Part shown: positions 44,781-53,332 of the stretch, piece by piece
How the letters are laid out: the number at the start of each line of letters is the position of its first letter
Numbering within the stretch: the stretch's first letter is position 1
Origin: Streptomyces sp. DvalAA-43
GTDB lineage: Bacteria; Actinomycetota; Actinomycetes; Streptomycetales; Streptomycetaceae
DNA length: 64,000 bases
Assembly: GCF_900091725.1 (NCBI RefSeq)
Contig: NZ_FMBW01000019.1
Span: forward strand, 78,193 to 142,192
Reading direction: 5' to 3'
The notes under the pieces: model-generated
What the model was told of the DNA's origin: nothing
Seen by the model: the letters and a program-made list of their open reading frames with translations, nothing else
The model's database searches: none
Position numbers and translations under genes: made by a program

Positions 44781-46373
44781 CTACACCGCGCCCGCTCCGG
44801 TCAGCGCGCGGACCTCGGTCTCCGCGTGCTTGGCCTCGTCGGGCGGATCGGCCGAGGTGACCGTACCGACCCAGCCGGCCAGGAAGCCCAGCGGGATGGA
44901 GACCAGTCCGGGGTTCTCCAGCGGAAAGAGCTGGAAGTCGACGCCGGGGAAGAGCGAGGCGGGGCTGCCGGAGACCACCGGGGAGAGCAGCACCAGCAGC
45001 ACGGCCGGAATCAGCCCGCCATAGACGGACCAGACCGCTCCCCGGGTCGTGAAGTTCCGCCAGAACAGGGAGTAAAGCAGCACCGGAAGGTTGGCCGAGG
45101 CCGCGACGGCGAAGGCGAGCCCCACCAGGAACGCCACGTTCAGGTCCTGGGCGATCAGACCGAGTCCGATGGCGGCCGCCCCGATCGCGGCCGCGGCCAC
45201 TCTGGCCACGGCGACCTCGCTGTACTGCCTGGAGCCCGGACGCCTGAGGGAGGCGTAGAGGTCATGGGCCACGGAGGCGGACGAGGCGAGCGTGATCCCC
45301 GCGACGACCGCGAGAATGGTCGCGAAGGCGACTGCGGCGACCACGGCGAACAGGATCGCGCCTCCGGTGGACCCCTCGCCGCCGCCGAGCTCCATGGCCA
45401 GCAGCGGGATCGCCGTGTTGCCCGCGGCGTTGGACGCCCGCACATCGGCCGAACCGACCAGGGCCGCCGCCCCGAATCCGAGCACGATCGTCATCAGGTA
45501 GAAGCTGCCGATGAGCCCGATCGACCAGACGACCGAACGGCGGGCCGCGCGGGCGGTGGGCACGGTGTAGAACCGCGACAGGATGTGCGGCAGCCCGGCG
45601 GTGCCGAGCACCAGGGCCAGCCCCAGGCTGATGAAGTCGATGCGCGCGGTCCACGTACCGCCGTACCGGAGGCCCGGCGCGAGGAACCGGCTTCCGTGCC
45701 CGCTCCGTTCGGCGGCGGAGTCGAGCAGGGCGTTGAAGTCGCCGTGGAAGCGGACCAGGACGAGAACGGTGAGCACGACCGCGCCCGCCGTCAGCAGCAC
45801 GGCCTTGACGATCTGGATCCAGGTGGTGGCGCGCATCCCGCCGAGCGACACATAGATCACCATGAGCGCGCCGACGCCGATCACGGTCCAGGAGCGGGCG
45901 GCGCCGCTCGTTCCGCCGAGCAGCAGGGCGACGAGACTGCCCGCGCCCACCATCTGTGCCACCAGATAGAGCACGGAGACGGTGACGGACGACGTGCCCG
46001 CCGCGATCCGGACCGGCCGCTCGGCCATCCGCGCGGCCACCACGTCGGCGAGCGTGAACCGGCCGCAGTTGCGTACCAGTTCGGCCACCAGCAGCAGGAC
46101 GACGAGCCAGGCGACGAGGAATCCGACCGAGTAGAGCATGCCGTCGTAGCCGAAGAGGGCGATCAGACCGGAGACGCCGAGGAACGACGCGGCCGACATG
46201 TAGTCGCCGGCGATGGCGAAACCGTTCTCCATGGAGGAGAACAGACGGCCGCCCGCGTAGAACTCCTCGGCCGAACCGTGGCGGTTGCGGCTCACCCAGG
46301 TGGTGATGGCGAGCGTCACCGCGATGAAGGCGCTGAACAGCAGGAGCGCCAGCGTCTGATGGTTGCCGTTCAA
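44781..46373 (-). CDS. Sodium/solute symporter, cation:acetate (ActP) type
   Basis: A 530-residue SSS-family transporter with 13 predicted spans. The family signatures are present: EEFYAGGRLFSSMENGFAIAGDYMSAASFLGVSG and GLPHILSRFYTVPTARAARRSVVWS. It probably imports acetate or another short monocarboxylate with sodium. It starts with TTG at 46373, in a TTGA overlap with the DUF485 gene's stop, the same order as the E. coli yjcH-actP pair. Convergent with the CitB-type regulator gene. Confidence 0.92.
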   Translation of the reverse strand: MNGNHQTLALLLFSAFIAVTLAITTWVSRNRHGSAEEFYAGGRLFSSMENGFAIAGDYMSAASFLGVSGLIALFGYDGMLYSVGFLVAWLVVLLLVAELVRNCGRFTLADVVAARMAERPVRIAAGTSSVTVSVLYLVAQMVGAGSLVALLLGGTSGAARSWTVIGVGALMVIYVSLGGMRATTWIQIVKAVLLTAGAVVLTVLVLVRFHGDFNALLDSAAERSGHGSRFLAPGLRYGGTWTARIDFISLGLALVLGTAGLPHILSRFYTVPTARAARRSVVWSIGLIGSFYLMTIVLGFGAAALVGSADVRASNAAGNTAIPLLAMELGGGEGSTGGAILFAVVAAVAFATILAVVAGITLASSASVAHDLYASLRRPGSRQYSEVAVARVAAAAIGAAAIGLGLIAQDLNVAFLVGLAFAVAASANLPVLLYSLFWRNFTTRGAVWSVYGGLIPAVLLVLLSPVVSGSPASLFPGVDFQLFPLENPGLVSIPLGFLAGWVGTVTSADPPDEAKHAETEVRALTGAGAV

Positions 46374-46846
46374 CGCCCGACCCCCCGCGTCATCTCCTGC
46401 GTATCCCACCGCAGTTCGAGTGCGGCCCGGTCCCTGCGCAGCCGTGCGTGGCGGGCGTACGCCCCGGTGAGGAGGAAGGTCGTGAGGAACTGCCCGAGCC
46501 CCGCGACCATCGCCACATTGACCGCCCCCGCCACCGGGCGGGCCATCAGTCCGGGCGCGGTGACCGCGGCGACGACATAGACGAGGTACCAGACGCCGAA
46601 GGCGAGACTGGCGGGGACGACGAACCGCCGGTACCTGCGGCGCACCTCCTGGAACGCCTCGCTGCGCTGCACTTCCAGATAGATGTCGGCCGCGCTGTGG
46701 CCGCGCCGCGGGTCCGCGGGCCCGGGTGGTCCGGCGGGAGCGAAGCTCCCCGTAGCGTCCGGCTCGCCCCGTCCGGAGGCCGACGTGTCGTACCACGGGT
46801 CATCGAGTCGCATCGCTGCGGCCTCGCGCCCTGCTTCCTTCTCCAC
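46370..46846 (-). CDS. DUF485 family membrane protein
   Basis: A 158-residue protein. A soluble N-terminus (VEKEAGREAAAMRLDDPWYD) is followed by the DUF485 core with the signature FQEVRRRYRRFVVPASLAFGVWYLVYVVAAV. Two membrane spans follow, then a basic tail. DUF485 proteins accompany ActP-type symporters, as here. The GTG at 46846 has AAGGGGAG at 7 bp and is preferred to the longer open frame. Confidence 0.9.
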   Translation of the reverse strand: MEKEAGREAAAMRLDDPWYDTSASGRGEPDATGSFAPAGPPGPADPRRGHSAADIYLEVQRSEAFQEVRRRYRRFVVPASLAFGVWYLVYVVAAVTAPGLMARPVAGAVNVAMVAGLGQFLTTFLLTGAYARHARLRRDRAALELRWDTQEMTRGVGR

Positions 46847-46944
46847 GGAACAACTCCCCTTGTCCACGGACCACTTCGGCCGTGTACCCAAGAATGGGCA
46901 GATCGGGAAGATCGCGGGCGCCCCATGTGCCGGTCTTCACCTCT

Positions 46945-47622
46945 TCAGGTGACGGACGAACCGGGCGGTTGTGCGAGGCCCCGAACGTACGCGTAGCGAA
47001 CGGCCTGTGCCCGGTCACGCACTCCGGCCTTGGCGAAGAGATTGTTGATGTGGCTCTTCACGGTCGCCTGCGAGATGTGCAGTCCGCGGGCGATCTCCAG
47101 ATTGGACAGGCCCTCCGCGATCAGCACCAGCACTTCCAGTTCACGTGGTGTCAGGCCGTCGGGCAGCTCAGCCTCGGGCTCCGGTGAGGGCAGCGGCGGG
47201 TCCGTGGTCACACGCTCCAGCAGACGGCGCTGCACGCTCGGCGACAGTCCTGCTTCGCCGGACAGCACGGCCTGGATGGCCCGCACGATCTCCTCGCCCC
47301 CGGCGTCCTTGGTGAGGTAGCCGCGGGCTCCGGCCTGCAGCGCGGGGAAGAGCGAGTCGTCGTCCGCGAAGGTCGTGAGCACCACCACCTGGGTCCCCGG
47401 GTGGTCCCTGCGGATCCGCCGGGTCGCCTCCGCCCCGTCGCACCGGGGCATCCGCAGATCCATCAGCACGACATCGGGGGACAGCTCGGCCACGAGCGCC
47501 ACGGCCTCCTCGCCGTCCTTCGCGGATCCGACCACCTCGATTCCGGGCAGCAGCCCCAGCAGCATCACGATCCCTTCGCGCACCACCGACTGGTCGTCGG
47601 CGACCACGACCCGCGCGTTCAC
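46945..47622 (-). CDS. NarL/LuxR-family response regulator
   Basis: A 225-residue regulator. The receiver domain has VVADDQ, phospho-acceptor D55 (VVLMDLRMPRCDG) and a lysine in YLTKDAGG. The C-terminal LuxR HTH is LTPRELEVLVLIAEGLSNLEIARGLHISQATVKSHINNLFAKAGVRDRAQAV in outline. The GTG at 47622 overlaps the kinase stop by 4 bp (GTGA). It forms a three-gene coupled operon with the kinase and a membrane protein upstream. Confidence 0.94.
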   Translation of the reverse strand: MNARVVVADDQSVVREGIVMLLGLLPGIEVVGSAKDGEEAVALVAELSPDVVLMDLRMPRCDGAEATRRIRRDHPGTQVVVLTTFADDDSLFPALQAGARGYLTKDAGGEEIVRAIQAVLSGEAGLSPSVQRRLLERVTTDPPLPSPEPEAELPDGLTPRELEVLVLIAEGLSNLEIARGLHISQATVKSHINNLFAKAGVRDRAQAVRYAYVRGLAQPPGSSVT

Positions 47623-48782
47623 GCGGGCACCCGCAGACTCACCACGAAACCCTCCTCACCGGGGCCGGCCTCCAGCGTCCCGCCCATCAGCTCGGCCCGT
47701 TCCCTCATCCCCAGCAGACCGTATCCGGAGCCACTCCCGGACAGGGCGCCCTCGGGCCTGTGTCCACCCGAATCCCTGACCTCCAGGGCCACTTCGTCCG
47801 GCAGATACTCCAGCCGTACGAGCACCCTGGCCCCCGGTGCGTGCTTGCGCACATTGGTCAGGGCCTCCTGCGCCACCCTCCGGACGGTCTGCGACGCCTC
47901 GGCGGTCAGCGTCCGCCGCTCACCCACCACACTGACCTGTGCCGGCTCCACGGCCACCAGCTGCCGCAGGAAGTCCTCCACGGGAGAGACCTCACCCCTG
48001 AGCGCGGAGAGAGCCTGACGGGTCTCCGCGAGCCCCTCACGCGCCATGGAGCGCGCTGCCACGACCCGCTCCAGCACCCGGTCCCGGAACTCCCCCGCGG
48101 GCTCCCGCTCGATCAGCAGCCGCGCCGCCTCCAGATGCACCATCTGGGCGGAGAGGCTGTGGGCGAGCACATCATGGATCTCCCGCGCGATCCTGGCCCG
48201 CTCGTCCAGCGCGGCCGTCTCGGCCTCCGCCTCCCGGGCCGCCCGCTCCTGCGCGAGGAGCCGCTGGGCGTTGCCCCGTGCCTCGGCGTCGAGCCGGAGC
48301 ACGTAGCCCGCCAGCGAGAGCCCGGCCGTGGACATGGCGGTGGAGAGCCAGCCGCCGGTGTTGACGGCCGCGTAGGCGCCGAATGCGACGGCTGTCGCCG
48401 GGAGACCCGCCGCGAGCGGCAACCGCTCCAGCGCGGTGACCGCGCAGCCGCCCCACAGGATCAGCGCGAGCAGATCGGCACCGGCCTGCTGCGCCCCGAG
48501 CGCCGTCACCATCAACAGCGTCAGCAGTCCGAGCGACGGCCACAGCCGGTGCTCCAGACTGGTCCGGAAGAAGGCCCACGCGGCGAACGCGCACCCCAGT
48601 ACGCCCAGCAGCCCGAGCGCGACCCCCCAGGGCCCGAACCGTCCACCGCTGAACGTGCCCCAGAGCATGGCGGTGAGCAGCCCCACCCGGACGGACCAGG
48701 TGAGCACCCTGCGCGGACGGGTGCGGGCCGCCCTCGTCAGGGCTTCTCGGGTCGGCCAACTGGTCCAGGTCGTACGCGTCAC
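47619..48782 (-). CDS. NarL-type sensor histidine kinase (HisKA_3)
   Basis: A 387-residue kinase. About five to six N-terminal membrane spans (residues 28-165) have little outside the membrane, suggesting an intramembrane sensor. The HisKA_3 dimerisation region has phospho-acceptor ARIAREIHDVLAHSLSAQMVHL. The HATPase has AQEALTNVRKHAPGA and GYGLLGMRERAELMGG. The GTG at 48782 follows GGAAGGA and overlaps the upstream gene's stop (GTGA). The signal is unknown. Confidence 0.93.
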   Translation of the reverse strand: MTRTTWTSWPTREALTRAARTRPRRVLTWSVRVGLLTAMLWGTFSGGRFGPWGVALGLLGVLGCAFAAWAFFRTSLEHRLWPSLGLLTLLMVTALGAQQAGADLLALILWGGCAVTALERLPLAAGLPATAVAFGAYAAVNTGGWLSTAMSTAGLSLAGYVLRLDAEARGNAQRLLAQERAAREAEAETAALDERARIAREIHDVLAHSLSAQMVHLEAARLLIEREPAGEFRDRVLERVVAARSMAREGLAETRQALSALRGEVSPVEDFLRQLVAVEPAQVSVVGERRTLTAEASQTVRRVAQEALTNVRKHAPGARVLVRLEYLPDEVALEVRDSGGHRPEGALSGSGSGYGLLGMRERAELMGGTLEAGPGEEGFVVSLRVPA

Positions 48783-49297
48783 ACGCGGTCCTTCCACGCC
48801 GGTCGCGGCGTCGTCCCCCCGGCGGAGCCACCGTACGCCGGAGCCATCCGCCCTGCCCGCCACATCAGGGCACCGCCGCGCGCCGCCAGCGTGACCGCGA
48901 GGGCCGACAGCAGGGCCGGGGTGCCCTGGTCCATGCCCATCAGCGCGGCGGCCCCGTAGAGGGCCGCCCGCAGCACCAGTCCCCCGATCCAGACGAAGAC
49001 GGTGGCCCTGGTGCCCTTGCTCCACAGCGAGCCGTCCGCCTCGCGCCACAACCGGGTGGTCCAGCCCCAGGCGACGCCCGTCACGAGCCCCACCACCAGC
49101 TCCGCGCCCAGGACCGCCATGGACAACGCGGTGTGATGCGGGTCCACCAGTCCGGGCTCGCGCAGCGACAGGACGAGGAGGATGCCCGGCAGGATCCACC
49201 AGCGCCGGTCGTCCGAGATCTGTCGTGCCGAGCACTGGCGCACGACGACGACAGCGATCACTGCGCCGATCACCAGAATGTTGACGAGCCCTGACAT
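48779..49297 (-). CDS. Conserved multi-span membrane protein upstream of a NarL-type kinase
   Basis: A 172-residue protein with four to five predicted spans (VNILVIGAVIAVVVV, the WWILPGILLVLSL region, LGAELVVGLVTGVAWGW, FVWIGGLVLRAALYGAAAL, ALLSALAVTLAARGGAL). The length and layout recall DUF1453/CcdC-type proteins. GGAGG lies 5 bp before the ATG. Coupling to the kinase suggests that it takes part in sensing, like other small membrane partners of intramembrane kinases. That is inference; no function is known. Confidence 0.82.
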   Translation of the reverse strand: MSGLVNILVIGAVIAVVVVRQCSARQISDDRRWWILPGILLVLSLREPGLVDPHHTALSMAVLGAELVVGLVTGVAWGWTTRLWREADGSLWSKGTRATVFVWIGGLVLRAALYGAAALMGMDQGTPALLSALAVTLAARGGALMWRAGRMAPAYGGSAGGTTPRPAWKDRV

Positions 49298-49382
49298 GGC
49301 GGCCTCCGGGGTGCGGGAAGGTTGAACGCCTTCGACGCTACGGAAACGGCCGGGTCAGGGGCATCGGCTCAGGGGTTGACCG

Positions 49383-49422
49383 TGGGTGGAGAAGCCGTCT
49401 CCACCCGTGGGTGGAGACGGCT
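49383..49422 (-). terminator. Hairpin between parE and the membrane protein-kinase operon
   Basis: AGCCGTCTCCACCC (49393-49406) and its exact complement (49409-49422) are separated by GT. The motif GTGGGTGGAGA also occurs a second time at 49382-49392. It lies 57 bp after the parE stop and 96 bp before the next gene start. It may be parE's terminator, or an operator for the downstream operon. Confidence 0.6.
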
Positions 49423-49478
49423 CCGCTCAGACATGGTGAGTGCGTCGGCTCACACGTCGAATCGATGCACGCGTCGGC

Positions 49479-51599
49479 TCAGACGTCGATGCGCGAACGG
49501 TCCAGAGTGGCGGCGGAGCTGGTGATGAACTCCTTGCGCGGCGCCACCTCATTGCCCATCAGCAGATCGAAGACCTGCTCGGACGCTTCCAGGTCTCCGA
49601 TGTTGATCCTCCGCAGGGTGCGGTGGCGCGGATCCATCGTGGTCTCCGCCAACTGGTCGGCGTCCATCTCGCCCAGGCCCTTGTAGCGCTGGATCGAGTC
49701 CTTGTACCGGACGTTCTTCCGCTGTAGTTCCAGCAGCCGCTGGCGCAACTCGTTGTCCGAGTACGTGTAGATGTACTTGTCCTGGCCCTTCTTCGGCTGG
49801 ACCAGCTCGATCCGGTGGAGCGGGGGCACCGCGGCGAAGACCCGTCCCGCCTCGACCATGGGACGCATGTACCGCTGGAAGAGCGTCAGCAGCAGGACCC
49901 GGATGTGCGCGCCGTCGACATCGGCGTCCACCAGCAGGACGATCTTCCCGTAGCGAGCGGCGTCGATGTCGAAGGTCCGCCCGGACCCGGCTCCTATGAC
50001 CTGGATGATCGCGCCGCACTCGGCGTTCTTCAGCATGTCCGAGACTGACGCCTTCTGGACGTTGAGGATCTTTCCCCGGATCGGCAGCAGCGCCTGGAAC
50101 TCGCTGTTCCGGGCGAGCTTCGCCGTACCGAGCGCGGAGTCGCCCTCGACGATGAAGAGTTCGCTGCGGTCCACGTCGTCGCTGCGGCAGTCGGCGAGCT
50201 TCGCCGGCAGCGAGGAGGACTCCAGCGCCGTCTTGCGACGCTGCGCGTCCTTGTGCTGACGGGCCGCGATGCGGGTCCGTGCGGCCGCGACGGCCTTGTC
50301 GAGGACCGCCCTGGCCTGGGCCTTAGCGTCGCGCTTCGTCGAGGTCAGGAACGCCTTGAGCTCCTTGGCCACGACATTGGCGACGATGCGGTTGGCCGCC
50401 GAGGTGCCGAGCACCTCCTTGGTCTGCCCCTCGAACTGCGGCTCGGCCAGCCGCACGGTGACCACGGCGGTGAGGCCCTCCAGAGCGTCGTCCTTGACGA
50501 TGTCGTCCTCGGCGACGCGGAGCAGCTTGGCGGAACGCAGGGCCTCGTTGACCGTCTTGGTCACGGAGCGCTCGAATCCGGTCACATGCGTGCCACCCTT
50601 GGGGGTGGCGATGATGTTGACGAAGGACTTGAGATTGGTGTCGTATCCGGTGCCCCAGCGCAGGGCGATGTCGACCGTGAGCTCACGCGTGACCTCGGTC
50701 GCCGTCATGTGACCGCGCTCGTCCAGGACCGGCACGGTCTCCTTGAAGGTGCCCTGCCCGGTCAGGCGCAGGACGTCGCAGACCGCCTTGTCCTGAGCGA
50801 GGTACTCGCAGAATTCGCTGATCCCGCCGTCGAAGCGGAAGGTCTCCTCGGTCTTGCCCTCGCCGTCGAGCCCTCGTTCGTCACGGACGACGATCGTGAG
50901 GCCGGGAACAAGGAAGGCCGTCTGCCGCGCCCGCTGGTGGAGCGTCTCCAGGTTGAGCTTGGCGTCCTTGAGGAAGATCTGCCGGTCCGCCCAGTAACGC
51001 ACCCTGGTGCCGGTGCGCGTCTTCGGTACCCGCTTGCCCTTGAGCAGGCCGTTGGCCGGGTCGAACGGGCTGTCCGGCCCCTGTTCGGTGAAGATTCCCG
51101 GAACCCCGCGCCGGAAGCTGATCGAGTGTGTCGCGCTGTTGCGGTCGACCTCGACGTCGAGCCGGGCGGAGAGCGCGTTGACGACGGAGGCACCGACGCC
51201 GTGCAGGCCGCCCGACGCGGCGTACGAGCCGCCGCCGAACTTTCCGCCGGCGTGCAGCTTGGTCATCACGACCTCGACGCCGGACAGGCCCGTCTTGGGC
51301 TCGACATCGACGGGGATGCCCCGCCCGTTGTCCCGGACCTCCACGGAGTTGTCGTCGTGGAGGATGACCTCGATGTGATCGCAGTAACCGCCCAGGGCCT
51401 CGTCGACGGAGTTGTCGATGATCTCCCAGAGGCAGTGCATGAGGCCGCGGCTGTCGGTGGACCCGATGTACATCCCGGGGCGCTTGCGAACCGCTTCGAG
51501 CCCCTCGAGTACGAGCAGATGCCGCGCGGTGTAGTTGGAACCGTCTCGGTCTGCTCCGGTCAGCAGCGCAGTGGACGGCACGGACGTATCGGCGGTCAC
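49479..51599 (-). CDS. parE: DNA topoisomerase IV subunit B
   Basis: A 706-residue ATPase subunit of a type IIA topoisomerase. The GHKL ATP site is EIIDNSVDEALGG, then DNGRGIPVD and GGLHGVGASVVNALS. The TOPRIM domain has ELFIVEGDSALG and VDADVDGAHI. The C-terminus ends in the short GyrB_C block (RYKGLGEMDADQLAETTMDP). The GTG at 51599 follows GAGGAG at 8 bp; the frame stays open further upstream. It pairs with parC at 36 kb. Both are apart from gyrA/gyrB, which are not in this window. Confidence 0.94.
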   Translation of the reverse strand: MTADTSVPSTALLTGADRDGSNYTARHLLVLEGLEAVRKRPGMYIGSTDSRGLMHCLWEIIDNSVDEALGGYCDHIEVILHDDNSVEVRDNGRGIPVDVEPKTGLSGVEVVMTKLHAGGKFGGGSYAASGGLHGVGASVVNALSARLDVEVDRNSATHSISFRRGVPGIFTEQGPDSPFDPANGLLKGKRVPKTRTGTRVRYWADRQIFLKDAKLNLETLHQRARQTAFLVPGLTIVVRDERGLDGEGKTEETFRFDGGISEFCEYLAQDKAVCDVLRLTGQGTFKETVPVLDERGHMTATEVTRELTVDIALRWGTGYDTNLKSFVNIIATPKGGTHVTGFERSVTKTVNEALRSAKLLRVAEDDIVKDDALEGLTAVVTVRLAEPQFEGQTKEVLGTSAANRIVANVVAKELKAFLTSTKRDAKAQARAVLDKAVAAARTRIAARQHKDAQRRKTALESSSLPAKLADCRSDDVDRSELFIVEGDSALGTAKLARNSEFQALLPIRGKILNVQKASVSDMLKNAECGAIIQVIGAGSGRTFDIDAARYGKIVLLVDADVDGAHIRVLLLTLFQRYMRPMVEAGRVFAAVPPLHRIELVQPKKGQDKYIYTYSDNELRQRLLELQRKNVRYKDSIQRYKGLGEMDADQLAETTMDPRHRTLRRINIGDLEASEQVFDLLMGNEVAPRKEFITSSAATLDRSRIDV

Positions 51600-52033
51600 G
51601 CGGTTCGCTCCTCGCTGAATTTCATTTGGGGCCCAGTGGGTAACGGGCTCGGCTTCGGTCGCCGCTGAGAGGGTACCGAGGCCTGGTAGAGCGGTTGTAA
51701 CGCCACCCTTCGACAACGCTCACACTAGTCCAGCCTCGCATACACGTTCGATCCCTCGTAGGAGTGACGCGAACATCACGTTCCCTTCCACGCATGAACC
51801 ATTTAGGCTCCGGGCACGTCCTCATAACAAACCGGCAAGCCAGCCGGGAGGATCCCACCAAGACAAGCAACGCGAAACCGTAGCGCTACGCAATACGGCA
51901 CATTCGCCGCCAACCGGCAACAGACAGCCATCTTGAGAAGAAGTTTCGAAGAAAAGCCACGAGCGGGAACGTTTTCGGCCTGGTTGGATGTTGACCCTGG
52001 TACGACAGCTCGTCGAGCTAGAGAAGAGGCGAC
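51600..52033. other. 434-bp divergent intergenic region (parE / DUF7455 gene)
   Basis: No convincing ORF was found. A perfect palindrome AGCTCGTCGAGCT (52007-52019) lies 15 bp before the DUF7455 start. TTGACC at 51991-51996 is a good -35 candidate for that gene, but no matching -10 is clear. The stretch at 51830-51960 is AT-richer than its neighbours and holds no repeat that I can define. Confidence 0.4.
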
Positions 52034-52267
52034 GTGACTACTGTTCTGACCCCCGCGAGCCCGCTGACCGCAGCAGACCGCTGTGACCGTTGCGGCGCCC
52101 AGGCATATCTGCGCGTCGTCCTGATCAGCGGCGGTGAACTGCTCTTCTGCGCCCACCACGGTCGCAAGTTCGAGCCGGAACTCAAGAAGATCGCCGCGGA
52201 AATACAGGATGAGACGGACCGGCTCACGGCTGTGCAGGCCCAAGCCGCCGAAGAGGAACAACACTGA
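52034..52267 (+). CDS. DUF7455-type small zinc-binding protein
   Basis: A 77-residue protein. It has a CxxC pair (RCDRCGAQAYLRV) and, 24 residues on, a CxxH pair (LLFCAHHGRKFEP), forming a likely zinc ribbon. A charged helix rich in Glu/Gln/Ala follows (EIQDETDRLTAVQAQAAEEE). It starts with GTG, preceded by GAAGAGG. It is a conserved small gene between parE and hrdB in streptomycetes as I recall it. Function unknown. Confidence 0.86.
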   Translation: MTTVLTPASPLTAADRCDRCGAQAYLRVVLISGGELLFCAHHGRKFEPELKKIAAEIQDETDRLTAVQAQAAEEEQH

Positions 52268-52312
52268 CACCTCGCATCCACGACGAGCAAGGGCCAGGTC
52301 CCGGACCTGCCG

Positions 52313-52344
52313 ACGGGCGGCTCCCCAGAAGGGGAGCCGCCCGT
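52313..52344. terminator. Bidirectional terminator
   Basis: 14-bp perfect arms (52313-52326 and 52331-52344) with an AGAA loop lie between the convergent DUF7455 and trypsin-like protease genes. Confidence 0.9.
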
Positions 52345-52367
52345 TCTCGTACCCGCGGTGGTGTCGT

Positions 52368-53198
52368 TCAGCCGGTCTTCGGCATCCATCCGATCGCGGC
52401 GGAGATCCGCGTGTACACGCCGGGGCTGCCCGCCTGAGCGCAGCCGTTCCCCCAGGACACCAGCCCGATGAGCCGTCCACGGGCCACCAGCGGCCCGCCG
52501 CTGTCGCCCTGGCATGCGTCGTACCCGCCCAGCAGTTCGCCCGCGCAGAGCATCGTCGAGGCGTCGTACATGCCGTTCCTGCCGCCCGGGTAGGCCTGCG
52601 CACACGCGGTGTCCGACAGGACGCTCACTTTCGCGGACCGCAGCGACGACGCGTAGTCGCTGTTACCCGTCGTGTCACCCCACCCGTAGACGACGGCCTC
52701 GGTGCCCGGCGCGTACGCCGCGTCACCGGATTCGGCCATCGGAATCGCGCTCTTCGCGGGAAGCGCGTCGGCGAGGGTGAGCACGGCCAGGTCCCCCGCG
52801 TTCGTGGCAGGGTTGAACCCAGGATTGGTCCAGGTCTCGCGTACCGGAATCTCCTGGCCTCCGGTCCCGAGCAGGGCATCGCGGCCCGTGATGACCCGCA
52901 GATCGCGCACGCCGGCGACATCGACGCCGAGCGCCTCCCGGCTCAGGCAGTGCGCAGCGGTCAGCACCTTCTTCGGCGCCACGACGACACCGCCGCAGAA
53001 CTGGCCGGCGCGCGCTTCTCCGAACCGGTCACGGCTGGACAGCGCCACGACCCAGGGGCTGTCCTTGACGTGTGCGGGCTGACCACCGATGACGATGCCG
53101 CCCTCGGCCGCCTGGGCGGAGGATCCGAGCGGTATGAGGGCTGTGGCGGCGACCAGGGCGAACGCCCCGGTCAGGGCGCGGAAGACAGTACGGGACAT
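52368..53198 (-). CDS. Secreted trypsin-like S1 serine protease
   Basis: A 276-residue exported protease. The signal peptide spans about 1-31 (ending SSAQAAE). The mature chain begins near IVIGG (the R-IVGG equivalent). The catalytic triad is H83 (TAAHC), D136 (AGDLAVL) and S233 (QGDSGGP). D227, six residues before the serine, predicts trypsin-like cleavage after Lys or Arg. Four cysteines allow the usual disulphides. The ATG follows AGGAG. Confidence 0.94.
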   Translation of the reverse strand: MSRTVFRALTGAFALVAATALIPLGSSAQAAEGGIVIGGQPAHVKDSPWVVALSSRDRFGEARAGQFCGGVVVAPKKVLTAAHCLSREALGVDVAGVRDLRVITGRDALLGTGGQEIPVRETWTNPGFNPATNAGDLAVLTLADALPAKSAIPMAESGDAAYAPGTEAVVYGWGDTTGNSDYASSLRSAKVSVLSDTACAQAYPGGRNGMYDASTMLCAGELLGGYDACQGDSGGPLVARGRLIGLVSWGNGCAQAGSPGVYTRISAAIGWMPKTG

Positions 53199-53274
53199 GC
53201 GTGCTCCTGACTCTGTGGTGAACCATTCCCACCCAGAGTCATCCCGCTGGTCGCCGACCGCACGCGTTGATAGG

Positions 53275-53314
53275 CCGAGGGCCCGGCTCCCCCTTCGGGG
53301 ATCCGGGCCCTCGG
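53275..53314 (-). terminator. hrdB terminator
   Basis: 12-bp perfect outer arms (53275-53286 and 53303-53314) enclose an inner CCCC/GGGG stem. It lies 18 bp after the hrdB stop. Confidence 0.88.
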
Positions 53315-53332
53315 TCCGTGTACTCCTGCGAC

